A stretch of DNA of 7,678 nt from JBAYZQ01 sp041672385 (GTDB lineage Bacteria; Spirochaetota; Spirochaetia; Sphaerochaetales; Sphaerochaetaceae), in the NCBI GenBank assembly GCA_041672385.1, contig JBAYZQ010000114.1:1-7678 (forward strand), written 5' to 3'. The translations under genes and the position numbers were made by a program. The notes under the pieces were generated by a model. It was not told the origin of the DNA. It saw only the letters and a program-made list of their open reading frames with translations, and ran no database searches. Shown one piece after another: positions 1 to 5,473 of this stretch. How positions within the stretch are numbered: the first letter of the stretch is position 1; each line of letters opens with the position of its first letter.

Positions 1-3000
1 TAAAGCATCTGGATTTTCAAAAAACAGATTTACTGTAAGACTAAATTCATCTCTAAATTTATTTAAAACACCTCTAAAACCATAAACTTTTCCTTCCTCT
101 AGCTTTCTATAAATATCATCCCAAAGATTTGTAAAAATAGTAAGATTAATGGTTCCATTAAAGTCACTAAGTTGAACCTTTGCCATTTTTTTATTTCTTT
201 TAGTGGTAAGTTCATGAATTTCTTTAACTAGTCCTACAACTGTAACCTCAGCTCCCTCTATAAAAGTTTCCGGTTTCCCAATATTAATATGTACACATTT
301 CTCCCATACTTTTCGGTGCAATTCAAGAGGATGTCCAGAAACATAGAATCCTAACATATCATATTCAAAGTCTAGCTTTTCAAGAAAAGAAAATTCTTCT
401 TGTTCAACCATTTGAAAAGCTGTTTCAAAAATTTCATCATCTCCAAATAAAGATCCTTGTCCACTTTCTCTATCTTTTTCTTCATCTTTTACATATTCAA
501 CTGCATTAGAAATATTAAAAAGTAGGGTAGCTCTATTTTCTTCACAGAAATCAAAACATCCAGTTTTTATCAACGTCTCAAGAACTTTGGAATTCAAAAC
601 TTTTGTTCCAGATCGTCTTAAAAAGTCCATAAAATCATTATACTGTCCATTTTTTTCTCTTTCTTCAATTATACTTTCAAGAACAGCTGTTCCAACACCT
701 TTAATTCCTGACAATCCATAAACAATTTTTCCATCTACTACGTTAAAATTCTTATCGGAACTATTAACAGAAGGTGGTAAAACTTCAATTCCCTTTTGTT
801 TAGCCATTGTTACGTATTGATTAAATTTAACTGCATCATTTATTTCATTTGTAAGGTTTGCAGCAATAAATTCAACAGGATAGTTAGCTTTAAGATATGC
901 TGTTTGATAAGCAATCCAAGCATAAGCAACTGAATGGCTTTTATTAAATCCATATTTACCAAATGGTTCAAGTTTTTCAAAAATTTCAGTTACATGTTGT
1001 CGGTCACGACCCATTTTAACTGCCCTTTCAACAAACTTAACCTTTTCTTTGATAAGCATTTCAACTTTCTTTTTTCCCATTATCTTTCGAAGAATGTCTG
1101 CTTCTCCTAAAGAGTATCCCGCAATTACCTGAGCAACTTTCATAACCTGTTCTTGATAAACAATTACACCATAAGTTCCTTTAAGAACTGGTTCAAGATC
1201 TGGATCAGGGTATTCAATTTTCATTTTACCATTTTTGCTATCAATATATTGAGGTATATTTGCCATTGGTCCTGGTCTATATAAAGCATTCATTGCAACA
1301 AGGTTTTCAATGCAATTTGGTTTAAGAGCTCTTAAATTGCTTTGCATTCCAGGACTTTCAAATTGGAAAACACAAAGAGTGTCACCTTCCCCAAACATTT
1401 TAAAAGTTGCTTCATCTGCTTCTGAAATTTTTGCAATATTAAAATCTGGAATTCTTTTACGAACCAAATTTTCTGCATTTCTTATAAGAGTTAGTGTTTT
1501 CAAACCCAGAAAGTCCATTTTTACTAGACCACAATCTTCCAAAACATCTTTGGTATATTGGGTGTTTATAGCTCCAGTTTTGGGATCTTTATAAAGTGGA
1601 ACATAATTTGTAAGACTTTTTTGTCCAATTACAACGCCCGCAGCATGGACAGAAATATGTCTATTCAAGCCCTCAAGTCTAGAAGCTACATCAAAAAGCT
1701 CTTCATAAACTCCACCTCGCTTTTTTATATCTTGAAGCTCCGGAATAATTTCAAGGGCCACCTTTATAGTTAGTTTTCTACCATCTGGAACTACATCTGG
1801 TATCATTTTTGTAATTTGATTGGATTCAGCAATTGGAATATCCAAAACTCGTGCTACGTCTTTTAATACAGCTTTTGTTTTAAGTGTACCAAATGTAGCA
1901 ATTTGTCCTACACGGTCTTTACCATATAGCTCGATTACATGATCAATGACTTTCCCTCGTCCCTCAAAACAAAAATCAATATCAAAATCGGGCATTGAAA
2001 TTCTTTCAGGATTTAAAAATCTTTCAAAAAGAAGATCATATTTCATCGGATCAACATCGGTAATATCAATACAATAAGCTACAATTGAACCAGCCCCACT
2101 TCCTCGTCCAGGTCCTACAGGAATATCATGTTGCTTTGCCCAAAATATATAATCTCGAACAATAAGAAAATAACCTTCAAAATGCATGTGGGTAATTACA
2201 CCGAGTTCATATTCAAGTCTTTCTAAATATTCCTTTGGATAATTTTTTCCATATCTATTTTCTAGTCCTTCATGGGCTAGGGAAGTTAACCAACTTTTTT
2301 CGTCTTTTTCATTTTGAGGTACCGGTGATTTTGGAAGCAAAGGCCCCGGAAATTCAATTTCCAAATGACACCTTTTAGCAACTTCAAGAGTATTGGTAAT
2401 TGAATCTGGATAACTTTGAAAAAGTTGTTTCATTTCCTCTTCACTTTTCATATAAAATTCTTGGGTGGAAAAACGAAGCCTTTTTTCGTCCATTTTCTTT
2501 TTTCCCGTACCTATACAAAGAAGTATATCATGTGCATTTGCATCCTCTTTATCTATATAGTGAATATCATTGGTTGCAACACATTTTACTTGGTTTTTTT
2601 GCGCAATTTTATAAAGAAGTGGCAAAACTTTCTTATCTTCAGAAAGAAAATGATCTTGAAGTTCTATGTAATACCTATCTCCAAAAAGACCTTTGTAAAA
2701 ATCAACAACTTCTTGAGCTTTGTCTTCTTGATCATTAAGAAGGGCTTGAGCTAATTCTCCAGCTAAACATGCACTCATACATATTAAGCCTTCACTGTGA
2801 GTAGAAAGTACTTCTCTATCAATCCTTGGTTTATAATAATACCCATCTATATATGCAATACTATTAAGTTCCATAAGATTATGGTAACCCTTATTATCCA
2901 TAGCAATAAGAATTAGATGGTTTGTTTTTGAAGTGTGATCTTTTTTAGTTAAACCAGCTGCATCAATGTAAAATTCACAGCCTACTAAAGGATTAATACC

Positions 3001-3174
3001 TGCCTTTTTACAAGCTTTATAGAAATCAATTGCTCCAAACATATTACCATGATCGGTAATAGCTAAGTGTTCCATTCCCCATTGTTTACATTTGGATATA
3101 TATTTTTCTATTGAAGCTGCCCCGTCCAATAAAGAAAAGTCTGTGTGATTGTGTAAATGAATGAATTCTGACAT
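1..3174 (-). CDS. dnaE: DNA polymerase III alpha subunit DnaE (3' end beyond window)
   Basis: Catalytic subunit of the replicative DNA polymerase. The frame is open from the ATG at 3174 to the window edge: 1058 codons, no interruption, no intein. Seen, in order: N-terminal PHP domain (about 1-210) with HLHNHTD, TDHGNM, GCEFYI, MSACLAGEL and TNDIHY, giving candidate metal ligands H8, H10, D17, H42, E67, H86, C136, D203 and H205; the GRGSGAGS loop at 356-363; catalytic PDFDID with D396 and D398; third catalytic aspartate D554 in KMDFLGL; fingers with YQEQVM (about 665) and KYGFNKSHSVAYAW (about 740); helix-hairpin-helix GIKGVG (about 820); clamp-binding QGSLF at 906-910; OB fold (about 965-1050). 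E. coli alpha has 1160 residues, so probably about 100 C-terminal residues (tau-binding region) are missing. Lies 70 nt after the GNAT gene on the same strand. The identification is near certain; the organism is not. Confidence 0.98.
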   Translation of the reverse strand, partial: MSEFIHLHNHTDFSLLDGAASIEKYISKCKQWGMEHLAITDHGNMFGAIDFYKACKKAGINPLVGCEFYIDAAGLTKKDHTSKTNHLILIAMDNKGYHNLMELNSIAYIDGYYYKPRIDREVLSTHSEGLICMSACLAGELAQALLNDQEDKAQEVVDFYKGLFGDRYYIELQDHFLSEDKKVLPLLYKIAQKNQVKCVATNDIHYIDKEDANAHDILLCIGTGKKKMDEKRLRFSTQEFYMKSEEEMKQLFQSYPDSITNTLEVAKRCHLEIEFPGPLLPKSPVPQNEKDEKSWLTSLAHEGLENRYGKNYPKEYLERLEYELGVITHMHFEGYFLIVRDYIFWAKQHDIPVGPGRGSGAGSIVAYCIDITDVDPMKYDLLFERFLNPERISMPDFDIDFCFEGRGKVIDHVIELYGKDRVGQIATFGTLKTKAVLKDVARVLDIPIAESNQITKMIPDVVPDGRKLTIKVALEIIPELQDIKKRGGVYEELFDVASRLEGLNRHISVHAAGVVIGQKSLTNYVPLYKDPKTGAINTQYTKDVLEDCGLVKMDFLGLKTLTLIRNAENLVRKRIPDFNIAKISEADEATFKMFGEGDTLCVFQFESPGMQSNLRALKPNCIENLVAMNALYRPGPMANIPQYIDSKNGKMKIEYPDPDLEPVLKGTYGVIVYQEQVMKVAQVIAGYSLGEADILRKIMGKKKVEMLIKEKVKFVERAVKMGRDRQHVTEIFEKLEPFGKYGFNKSHSVAYAWIAYQTAYLKANYPVEFIAANLTNEINDAVKFNQYVTMAKQKGIEVLPPSVNSSDKNFNVVDGKIVYGLSGIKGVGTAVLESIIEEREKNGQYNDFMDFLRRSGTKVLNSKVLETLIKTGCFDFCEENRATLLFNISNAVEYVKDEEKDRESGQGSLFGDDEIFETAFQMVEQEEFSFLEKLDFEYDMLGFYVSGHPLELHRKVWEKCVHINIGKPETFIEGAEVTVVGLVKEIHELTTKRNKKMAKVQLSDFNGTINLTIFTNLWDDIYRKLEEGKVYGFRGVLNKFRDEFSLTVNLFFENPDAL

Positions 3175-3186
3175 TTTTACTCCCAT
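3175..3186 (-). promoter_or_regulatory. dnaE ribosome-binding site that decides the start
   Basis: On the minus strand GGGAG (3180-3184) stands five bases before the ATG at 3174, an ideal SD spacing. A second in-frame ATG lies four codons upstream (3184-3186) and would add MGVK, but the only purine run before it, AAGGGAC, is about two bases away, too close. The upstream ATG also overlaps the good SD. I therefore start DnaE at MSEFIHLH, which also matches the family, where the HLHNH motif begins within the first ten residues. Confidence 0.7.
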
Positions 3187-3200
3187 GTCCCTTATAATAG

Positions 3201-3230
3201 ATTATCAATAAATAAAAATCCATAAGTGAA
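3201..3230 (-). promoter_or_regulatory. possible dnaE promoter
   Basis: In the 70-nt gap between GNAT and dnaE the minus strand reads TTCACT (3225-3230), an 18-base spacer, then GATAAT (3201-3206). That is 4/6 and 5/6 matches to the sigma70 boxes, with room for a short leader before the SD. In such AT-rich DNA chance matches are common, and dnaE could equally be co-transcribed from the GNAT promoter. No terminator is visible between the two genes. Confidence 0.35.
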
Positions 3231-3244
3231 ATTATTTTTATCTT

Positions 3245-3748
3245 TTATAGTATAAGTTCATAAAAATAACCTTTTATCTGTTTTCCCTCAACATAAAGCA
3301 TACCATCTTCTTCTCCCTTTTTCATAAAACCCAGCTTTTCATAAAGATGTATTGCACTAAAATTATCCTGAGCAACTTTTAAATCTAACTTGTAAAGTTT
3401 TTTTTCTTTGCCAATACAAATAAGTTTTTTTAACAAGGCACTACCGATTCCTAAATTCCAGAATTCTTTTAAAACAGAAACGCCAATTTCTCCTTTTTTA
3501 CTAAGTCTTGGCTTATCAGAAATTACAAGAGAAGAGCTTGCAATTATTTTGTTATCTGAATTTTTTGCTAACAAAAGACAACTTTGTGATAGTCTATATT
3601 TCTCTAATATTTTTTCTTCTTTTTCAACGTCATCTCCAAAACCTTCTTTTCCAAAGGTAAGATTGTTTGTTTCACTACCAATTTGTTTAAAAAAAATTAA
3701 AAGATTTTTAGCATCGTTCTTTTTTGCTTCAACAATACAAATTTCCAT
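3245..3748 (-). CDS. GNAT-family N-acetyltransferase
   Basis: 167-residue protein, the usual length for a single-domain GNAT, predicted cytosolic and acetyl-CoA dependent. Substrate unknown. Seen: N-terminal MEICIVEAKKNDA (beta1/alpha1, the common 'I-R-A-x-x-x-D-A' opening); an acidic stretch around GKEGFGDD and EKEE (33-46), typical of a bacterial GNAT subgroup; motif A at about 87-113 with WNLGIGSALLKKL, where G100 and G102 form the pyrophosphate-binding loop and the usual Q/R position is W97; motif B DNFSAIHLYEKLGF at 128-141, with Y136 a candidate general acid. The start at 3748 has a strong SD, GGGGAG, five bases upstream. It lies between a promoter with palindromes and dnaE. It may acetylate a small molecule, antibiotic or protein N-terminus; the sequence does not decide. 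Confidence 0.9.
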   Translation of the reverse strand: MEICIVEAKKNDAKNLLIFFKQIGSETNNLTFGKEGFGDDVEKEEKILEKYRLSQSCLLLAKNSDNKIIASSSLVISDKPRLSKKGEIGVSVLKEFWNLGIGSALLKKLICIGKEKKLYKLDLKVAQDNFSAIHLYEKLGFMKKGEEDGMLYVEGKQIKGYFYELIL

Positions 3749-3768
3749 TTTTCTCCCCTTTTTTACAA

Positions 3769-3780
3769 AACCAATTGGTT
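3769..3780. promoter_or_regulatory. perfect 12-bp palindrome, candidate operator
   Basis: AACCAATTGGTT reads the same on both strands. It falls at the predicted transcription start (about 3779) of the GNAT promoter, 21 bases before the GNAT ATG, where a bound repressor would block initiation. The function is inferred from position only; the dyad is short and AT-rich in its centre. Confidence 0.35.
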
Positions 3781-3784
3781 AACT

Positions 3785-3798
3785 AATCTTAAAAGATT
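3785..3798. repeat. inverted repeat over the GNAT -10 box
   Basis: Arms AATCTT and AAGATT are perfect complements separated by two bases, covering the proposed -10 element at 3786-3791. With the palindrome at 3769-3780 it makes two dyads within 30 bp, a layout seen in repressed promoters, but AT-rich dyads also occur by chance. Confidence 0.3.
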
Positions 3799-3814
3799 GT
3801 CCTATTAATGTAAA
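3786..3814 (-). promoter_or_regulatory. promoter of the GNAT gene (possibly GNAT-dnaE)
   Basis: The minus strand has TTTACA (3809-3814, 5/6 to TTGACA), a 17-base spacer, then TAAGAT (3786-3791, 4/6 to TATAAT). The predicted start is near 3779, giving a leader of about 30 nt that ends in the GGGGAG SD. It lies just downstream of the intrinsic terminator at 3843-3881, so the GNAT gene needs its own promoter unless the terminator is leaky. Confidence 0.5.
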
Positions 3815-3842
3815 GAAAATTAAAATTTCTTAAATTTGAACC

Positions 3843-3881
3843 AAAAAAAACCCCTAGGAAAAAGGAGGTCAAACCTAGGGG
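3843..3881 (-). terminator. intrinsic terminator with anti-SD loop
   Basis: On the minus strand CCCCTAGG (3874-3881) and CCTAGGGG (3851-3858) form a perfect 8-bp stem with six G-C pairs, followed at once by eight T (3843-3850). This is a textbook Rho-independent terminator for minus-strand transcription; nothing similar follows on the plus strand. The 15-nt loop (3859-3873) is unusually long and consists mostly of the anti-SD sequence ACCTCCTTTTT. It would end both the proposed sRNA and any read-through from the phosphofructokinase gene about 200 nt upstream. Confidence 0.88.
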
Positions 3882-3894
3882 GAACAAAAGGAGG

Positions 3895-3925
3895 TAGAGA
3901 AACAAAAAATTTGTTTGTCGCTCTA
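3895..3925 (-). other. hairpin 1 of the candidate sRNA
   Basis: On the minus strand UAGAG (3921-3925) pairs with CUCUA (3895-3899), and AAACAA (3911-3916) pairs with UUGUUU (3900-3905) around a five-base loop. A four-base bulge, CGAC, lies on the 5' side only. The last stem base is the A of the first ACCUCC copy, so the anti-SD bases begin just outside the stem. The stem is AU-rich and moderate in strength. Confidence 0.45.
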
Positions 3926-3979
3926 TACAAAAAGAAAATACTACTAAAAAAAATAAAATTCAAGAGCTTTTATAAGAAA

Positions 3980-4032
3980 ATTATAAAAACCAAAAAAAAA
4001 TAATCAAGAATTACTAAATTTTTTAAAAAATT
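3980..4032 (-). promoter_or_regulatory. strong promoter of the candidate sRNA with UP-like element
   Basis: The minus strand reads TTGATT (4002-4007), a 16-base T-rich spacer, then a perfect TATAAT (3980-3985). Just upstream, at about -38 to -59 from the predicted start, lie AAAAAATT and TTTTTT tracts, including the 16-bp A/T-only palindrome at 4017-4032. This resembles the UP elements that raise rRNA and sRNA promoter strength. No coding start follows before the terminator at 3881-3843, which is why I assign it to a non-coding RNA. The remaining stretch 4033-4076, after the pfk stop, shows nothing recognisable. Confidence 0.55.
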
Positions 4033-4076
4033 GAATAGGTTGATATCACTATTTCAAATTTTTCATTAATTTTTAA

Positions 4077-5405
4077 CTAATTTTTCATTGAACTTGGTTG
4101 TCTTGTATTCTCAAGCACATCCCTCCAAAGAGCTCCTTCAGGATTTATGTGATTCCTATTTGAAACTGCTAGTTTTATTGGAATATTTACAAATCTATTA
4201 TTAATCATACTTACTAAAGCTTGTGTTTTTCCTGCCATAGCTGCATGAACCGCATTTGCCCCAAGTCTTGCACAATAAATCGAGTCAAAGGAATTTGCAG
4301 GAGCACTTCTTATAATATAACTTGGATCAATATATTTAACATTTACAGCCATATTAATATTATTAAAATAATTGTTTATTTCTTGTTTTAAAAAAGAACC
4401 AATGTTTCCATACTGAACATTTCCTGACAAATCCTTTTCATCAGTCTTAGGTACCAACTCCTGTCCAGCACCTTCAGCAACAAGAATTACGGCATGCCCG
4501 CGGTCAATTAATCTTTTTTTCAAATGAATTAAAAGCCCATTATCCCCATATAAATCAAAGGGACTTTCAGGTATTAAACAAAAATTAACATCACTTTGAG
4601 CTAAAGAAGTATGAGCTGCAATAAATCCAGATTCTCTTCCCATAACTTTAACAAGACCAACTCCATTTATTGAATTTTTAGCTTCAACATGTGCTCCTTG
4701 GACAACTGGAACAGCCATTGAAACAGCTGTATTAAATCCAAAAGAAGTTTGAATAAAAGATAAATCATTATCAATTGTTTTTGGAACACCAACCACCGCA
4801 ATTTTTAAACCACGTTTTTCAACCTCAGTTCCAATATCAAAAGCACCCCTTAAAGTACCATCGCCACCGATGCAAAAAAGAATATTCACATTTTGCCTTT
4901 CAAGAGTATCAACGATTTCGACTACCTGGTCTCCACCACCTCTGGCAGAACCAAGAATAGTTCCACCTCGCTCTTGGATATCATCAACAAAATCAGGGTC
5001 CATTTCTAAAAAAGGATATTTCAATCCAGCAAGTAACCCTTGGTAACCATATTGAATACCACTGATTCGTCTTACCCCATATCTAAACCATAAACATCTT
5101 ACTATTGCTCTGATTACATTGTTGAGTCCAGGACAAATTCCTCCACAAGTACATATTGCTGCATGAACATGTGTAGGATTAAAATAAATTTTTTGCCTAG
5201 GCCCTGCTACTTCAACAACATCTTCAAACTTGGGACTAACTTTTCCCTTTTCGTTAATTTTGGTATCATTACTAAATAAAATTTTCTGTTCGTCGGAAAC
5301 ATAGTTTGCCAAACCATCTCCGTTTTCAATACTCATCACAATGGGAGAGTCAATCTTAGCCACCCCTAAAGTTTTGATAGTAAAATCATATAATCCACTA
5401 GCCAT
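4077..5405 (-). CDS. pfkA: 6-phosphofructokinase, long 'group X' type, probably ATP-dependent
   Basis: Phosphorylates fructose 6-phosphate to fructose 1,6-bisphosphate, the committed step of glycolysis, in the cytosol. 442 residues from the preferred ATG at 5405; the longest ORF (ATG 5426, 449 residues) adds seven. Numbering on the 449-residue form: CGGICPGLNNVIR 94-106; phosphate-donor loop GGDGT 187-191; PKTIDND 215-221 with catalytic-base candidate D219; MGRESG 262-267; PESPF 286-290; substrate-loop equivalent YIIRSAPANSFDS 370-382. The length and 70-80-residue N-terminal extension match the Borrelia, plant and trypanosome PFK group rather than the 320-residue E. coli type. G at the E. coli 104 position favours ATP; K in PKTIDND is the residue found in PPi enzymes and in ATP-using members of this group. 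It has its own promoter at 5437-5465 and no close terminator; the first lies about 200 nt downstream. Confidence 0.95.
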   Translation of the reverse strand: MASGLYDFTIKTLGVAKIDSPIVMSIENGDGLANYVSDEQKILFSNDTKINEKGKVSPKFEDVVEVAGPRQKIYFNPTHVHAAICTCGGICPGLNNVIRAIVRCLWFRYGVRRISGIQYGYQGLLAGLKYPFLEMDPDFVDDIQERGGTILGSARGGGDQVVEIVDTLERQNVNILFCIGGDGTLRGAFDIGTEVEKRGLKIAVVGVPKTIDNDLSFIQTSFGFNTAVSMAVPVVQGAHVEAKNSINGVGLVKVMGRESGFIAAHTSLAQSDVNFCLIPESPFDLYGDNGLLIHLKKRLIDRGHAVILVAEGAGQELVPKTDEKDLSGNVQYGNIGSFLKQEINNYFNNINMAVNVKYIDPSYIIRSAPANSFDSIYCARLGANAVHAAMAGKTQALVSMINNRFVNIPIKLAVSNRNHINPEGALWRDVLENTRQPSSMKN

Positions 5406-5426
5406 AAATCCCTCCAAAAAATGCAT
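5406..5426 (-). promoter_or_regulatory. pfk ribosome-binding site that decides the start
   Basis: GGAGGG (5410-5415, minus strand) lies four bases before the ATG at 5405. The upstream in-frame ATG at 5424-5426 has only TGGAG one base away, and it falls three to five bases after the predicted transcription start, leaving no room for ribosome binding. Translation therefore most likely begins at MASGLYDF. Confidence 0.75.
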
Positions 5427-5436
5427 ACTCCACTCA

Positions 5437-5465
5437 AATATATTCTTATTTTAACTTAAAGTCAA
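5437..5465 (-). promoter_or_regulatory. sigma70-type promoter of pfk
   Basis: The minus strand has TTGACT (5460-5465, 5/6), exactly 17 bases of spacer, then TATATT (5437-5442, 5/6). It sits wholly in the gap after the aminotransferase stop (5474). The predicted start near 5429-5431 gives a leader of about 25 nt containing the GGAGGG SD. This allows pfk expression independent of the ligA-aminotransferase transcript, although no terminator separates them, so read-through is also possible. Confidence 0.7.
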
Positions 5466-5473
5466 AAGCTTAG

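Larger units (their letters stand above)
3843..3973 (-). ncRNA. candidate small RNA with two anti-Shine-Dalgarno motifs
   Basis: Predicted transcript of about 131 nt, from A at about 3973 (seven bases after TATAAT) to the end of the terminator U-run at 3843. Seen on the minus strand: a U-rich 5' region; hairpin 1 (3895-3925); anti-SD copy 1, ACCTCCTTTT at 3886-3895; then the terminator hairpin with anti-SD copy 2, ACCTCCTTTTT at 3859-3869, in its loop. Both copies match the conserved 16S rRNA tail ACCUCCUUU and are predicted unpaired. No ATG occurs in it, and no SD precedes any alternative start. By analogy with C-rich-loop sRNAs such as RsaE/RoxS it may pair with mRNA ribosome-binding sites and repress translation, but I do not recognise the family. 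Alternatives: a 3'UTR-derived fragment of the pfk mRNA, or a leader/attenuator for the GNAT gene. Confidence 0.6.

Noticed and set aside
1310..2754. Plus-strand ORFs of 71-112 codons at 1310-1594, 1558-1773, 2400-2738 and 2416-2754
   Set aside because: All lie antisense within dnaE, whose product is unmistakable across the same bases; the translations show no recognisable domain.
3408..3782. Plus-strand ORF antisense to the GNAT gene
   Set aside because: Covers the well-supported GNAT frame in reverse and has no RBS or recognisable product.
3859..3895. Two AAAGGAGGT sequences on the plus strand that look like strong ribosome-binding sites for plus-strand small ORFs
   Set aside because: Neither has ATG, GTG or TTG within the usual 4-12 bases downstream, and the terminator U-run shows that transcription is on the other strand; they are the complements of the anti-SD motifs.
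3825..3963. Minus-strand open frame beginning at a TTG and running through the sRNA and terminator
   Set aside because: No SD, a non-ATG start, low-complexity Phe-rich translation and passage through a perfect terminator; it reads as T-rich non-coding DNA.
3992..4032. T9 run and A/T palindrome after pfk as an intrinsic terminator for pfk
   Set aside because: The only hairpins preceding the T-run are A/U-only with short stems and would be unstable; the tract fits better as promoter spacer and UP-like DNA.
4775..4960. Plus-strand 61-codon ORF antisense to pfk
   Set aside because: Overlaps the catalytic core of phosphofructokinase; a shadow frame.
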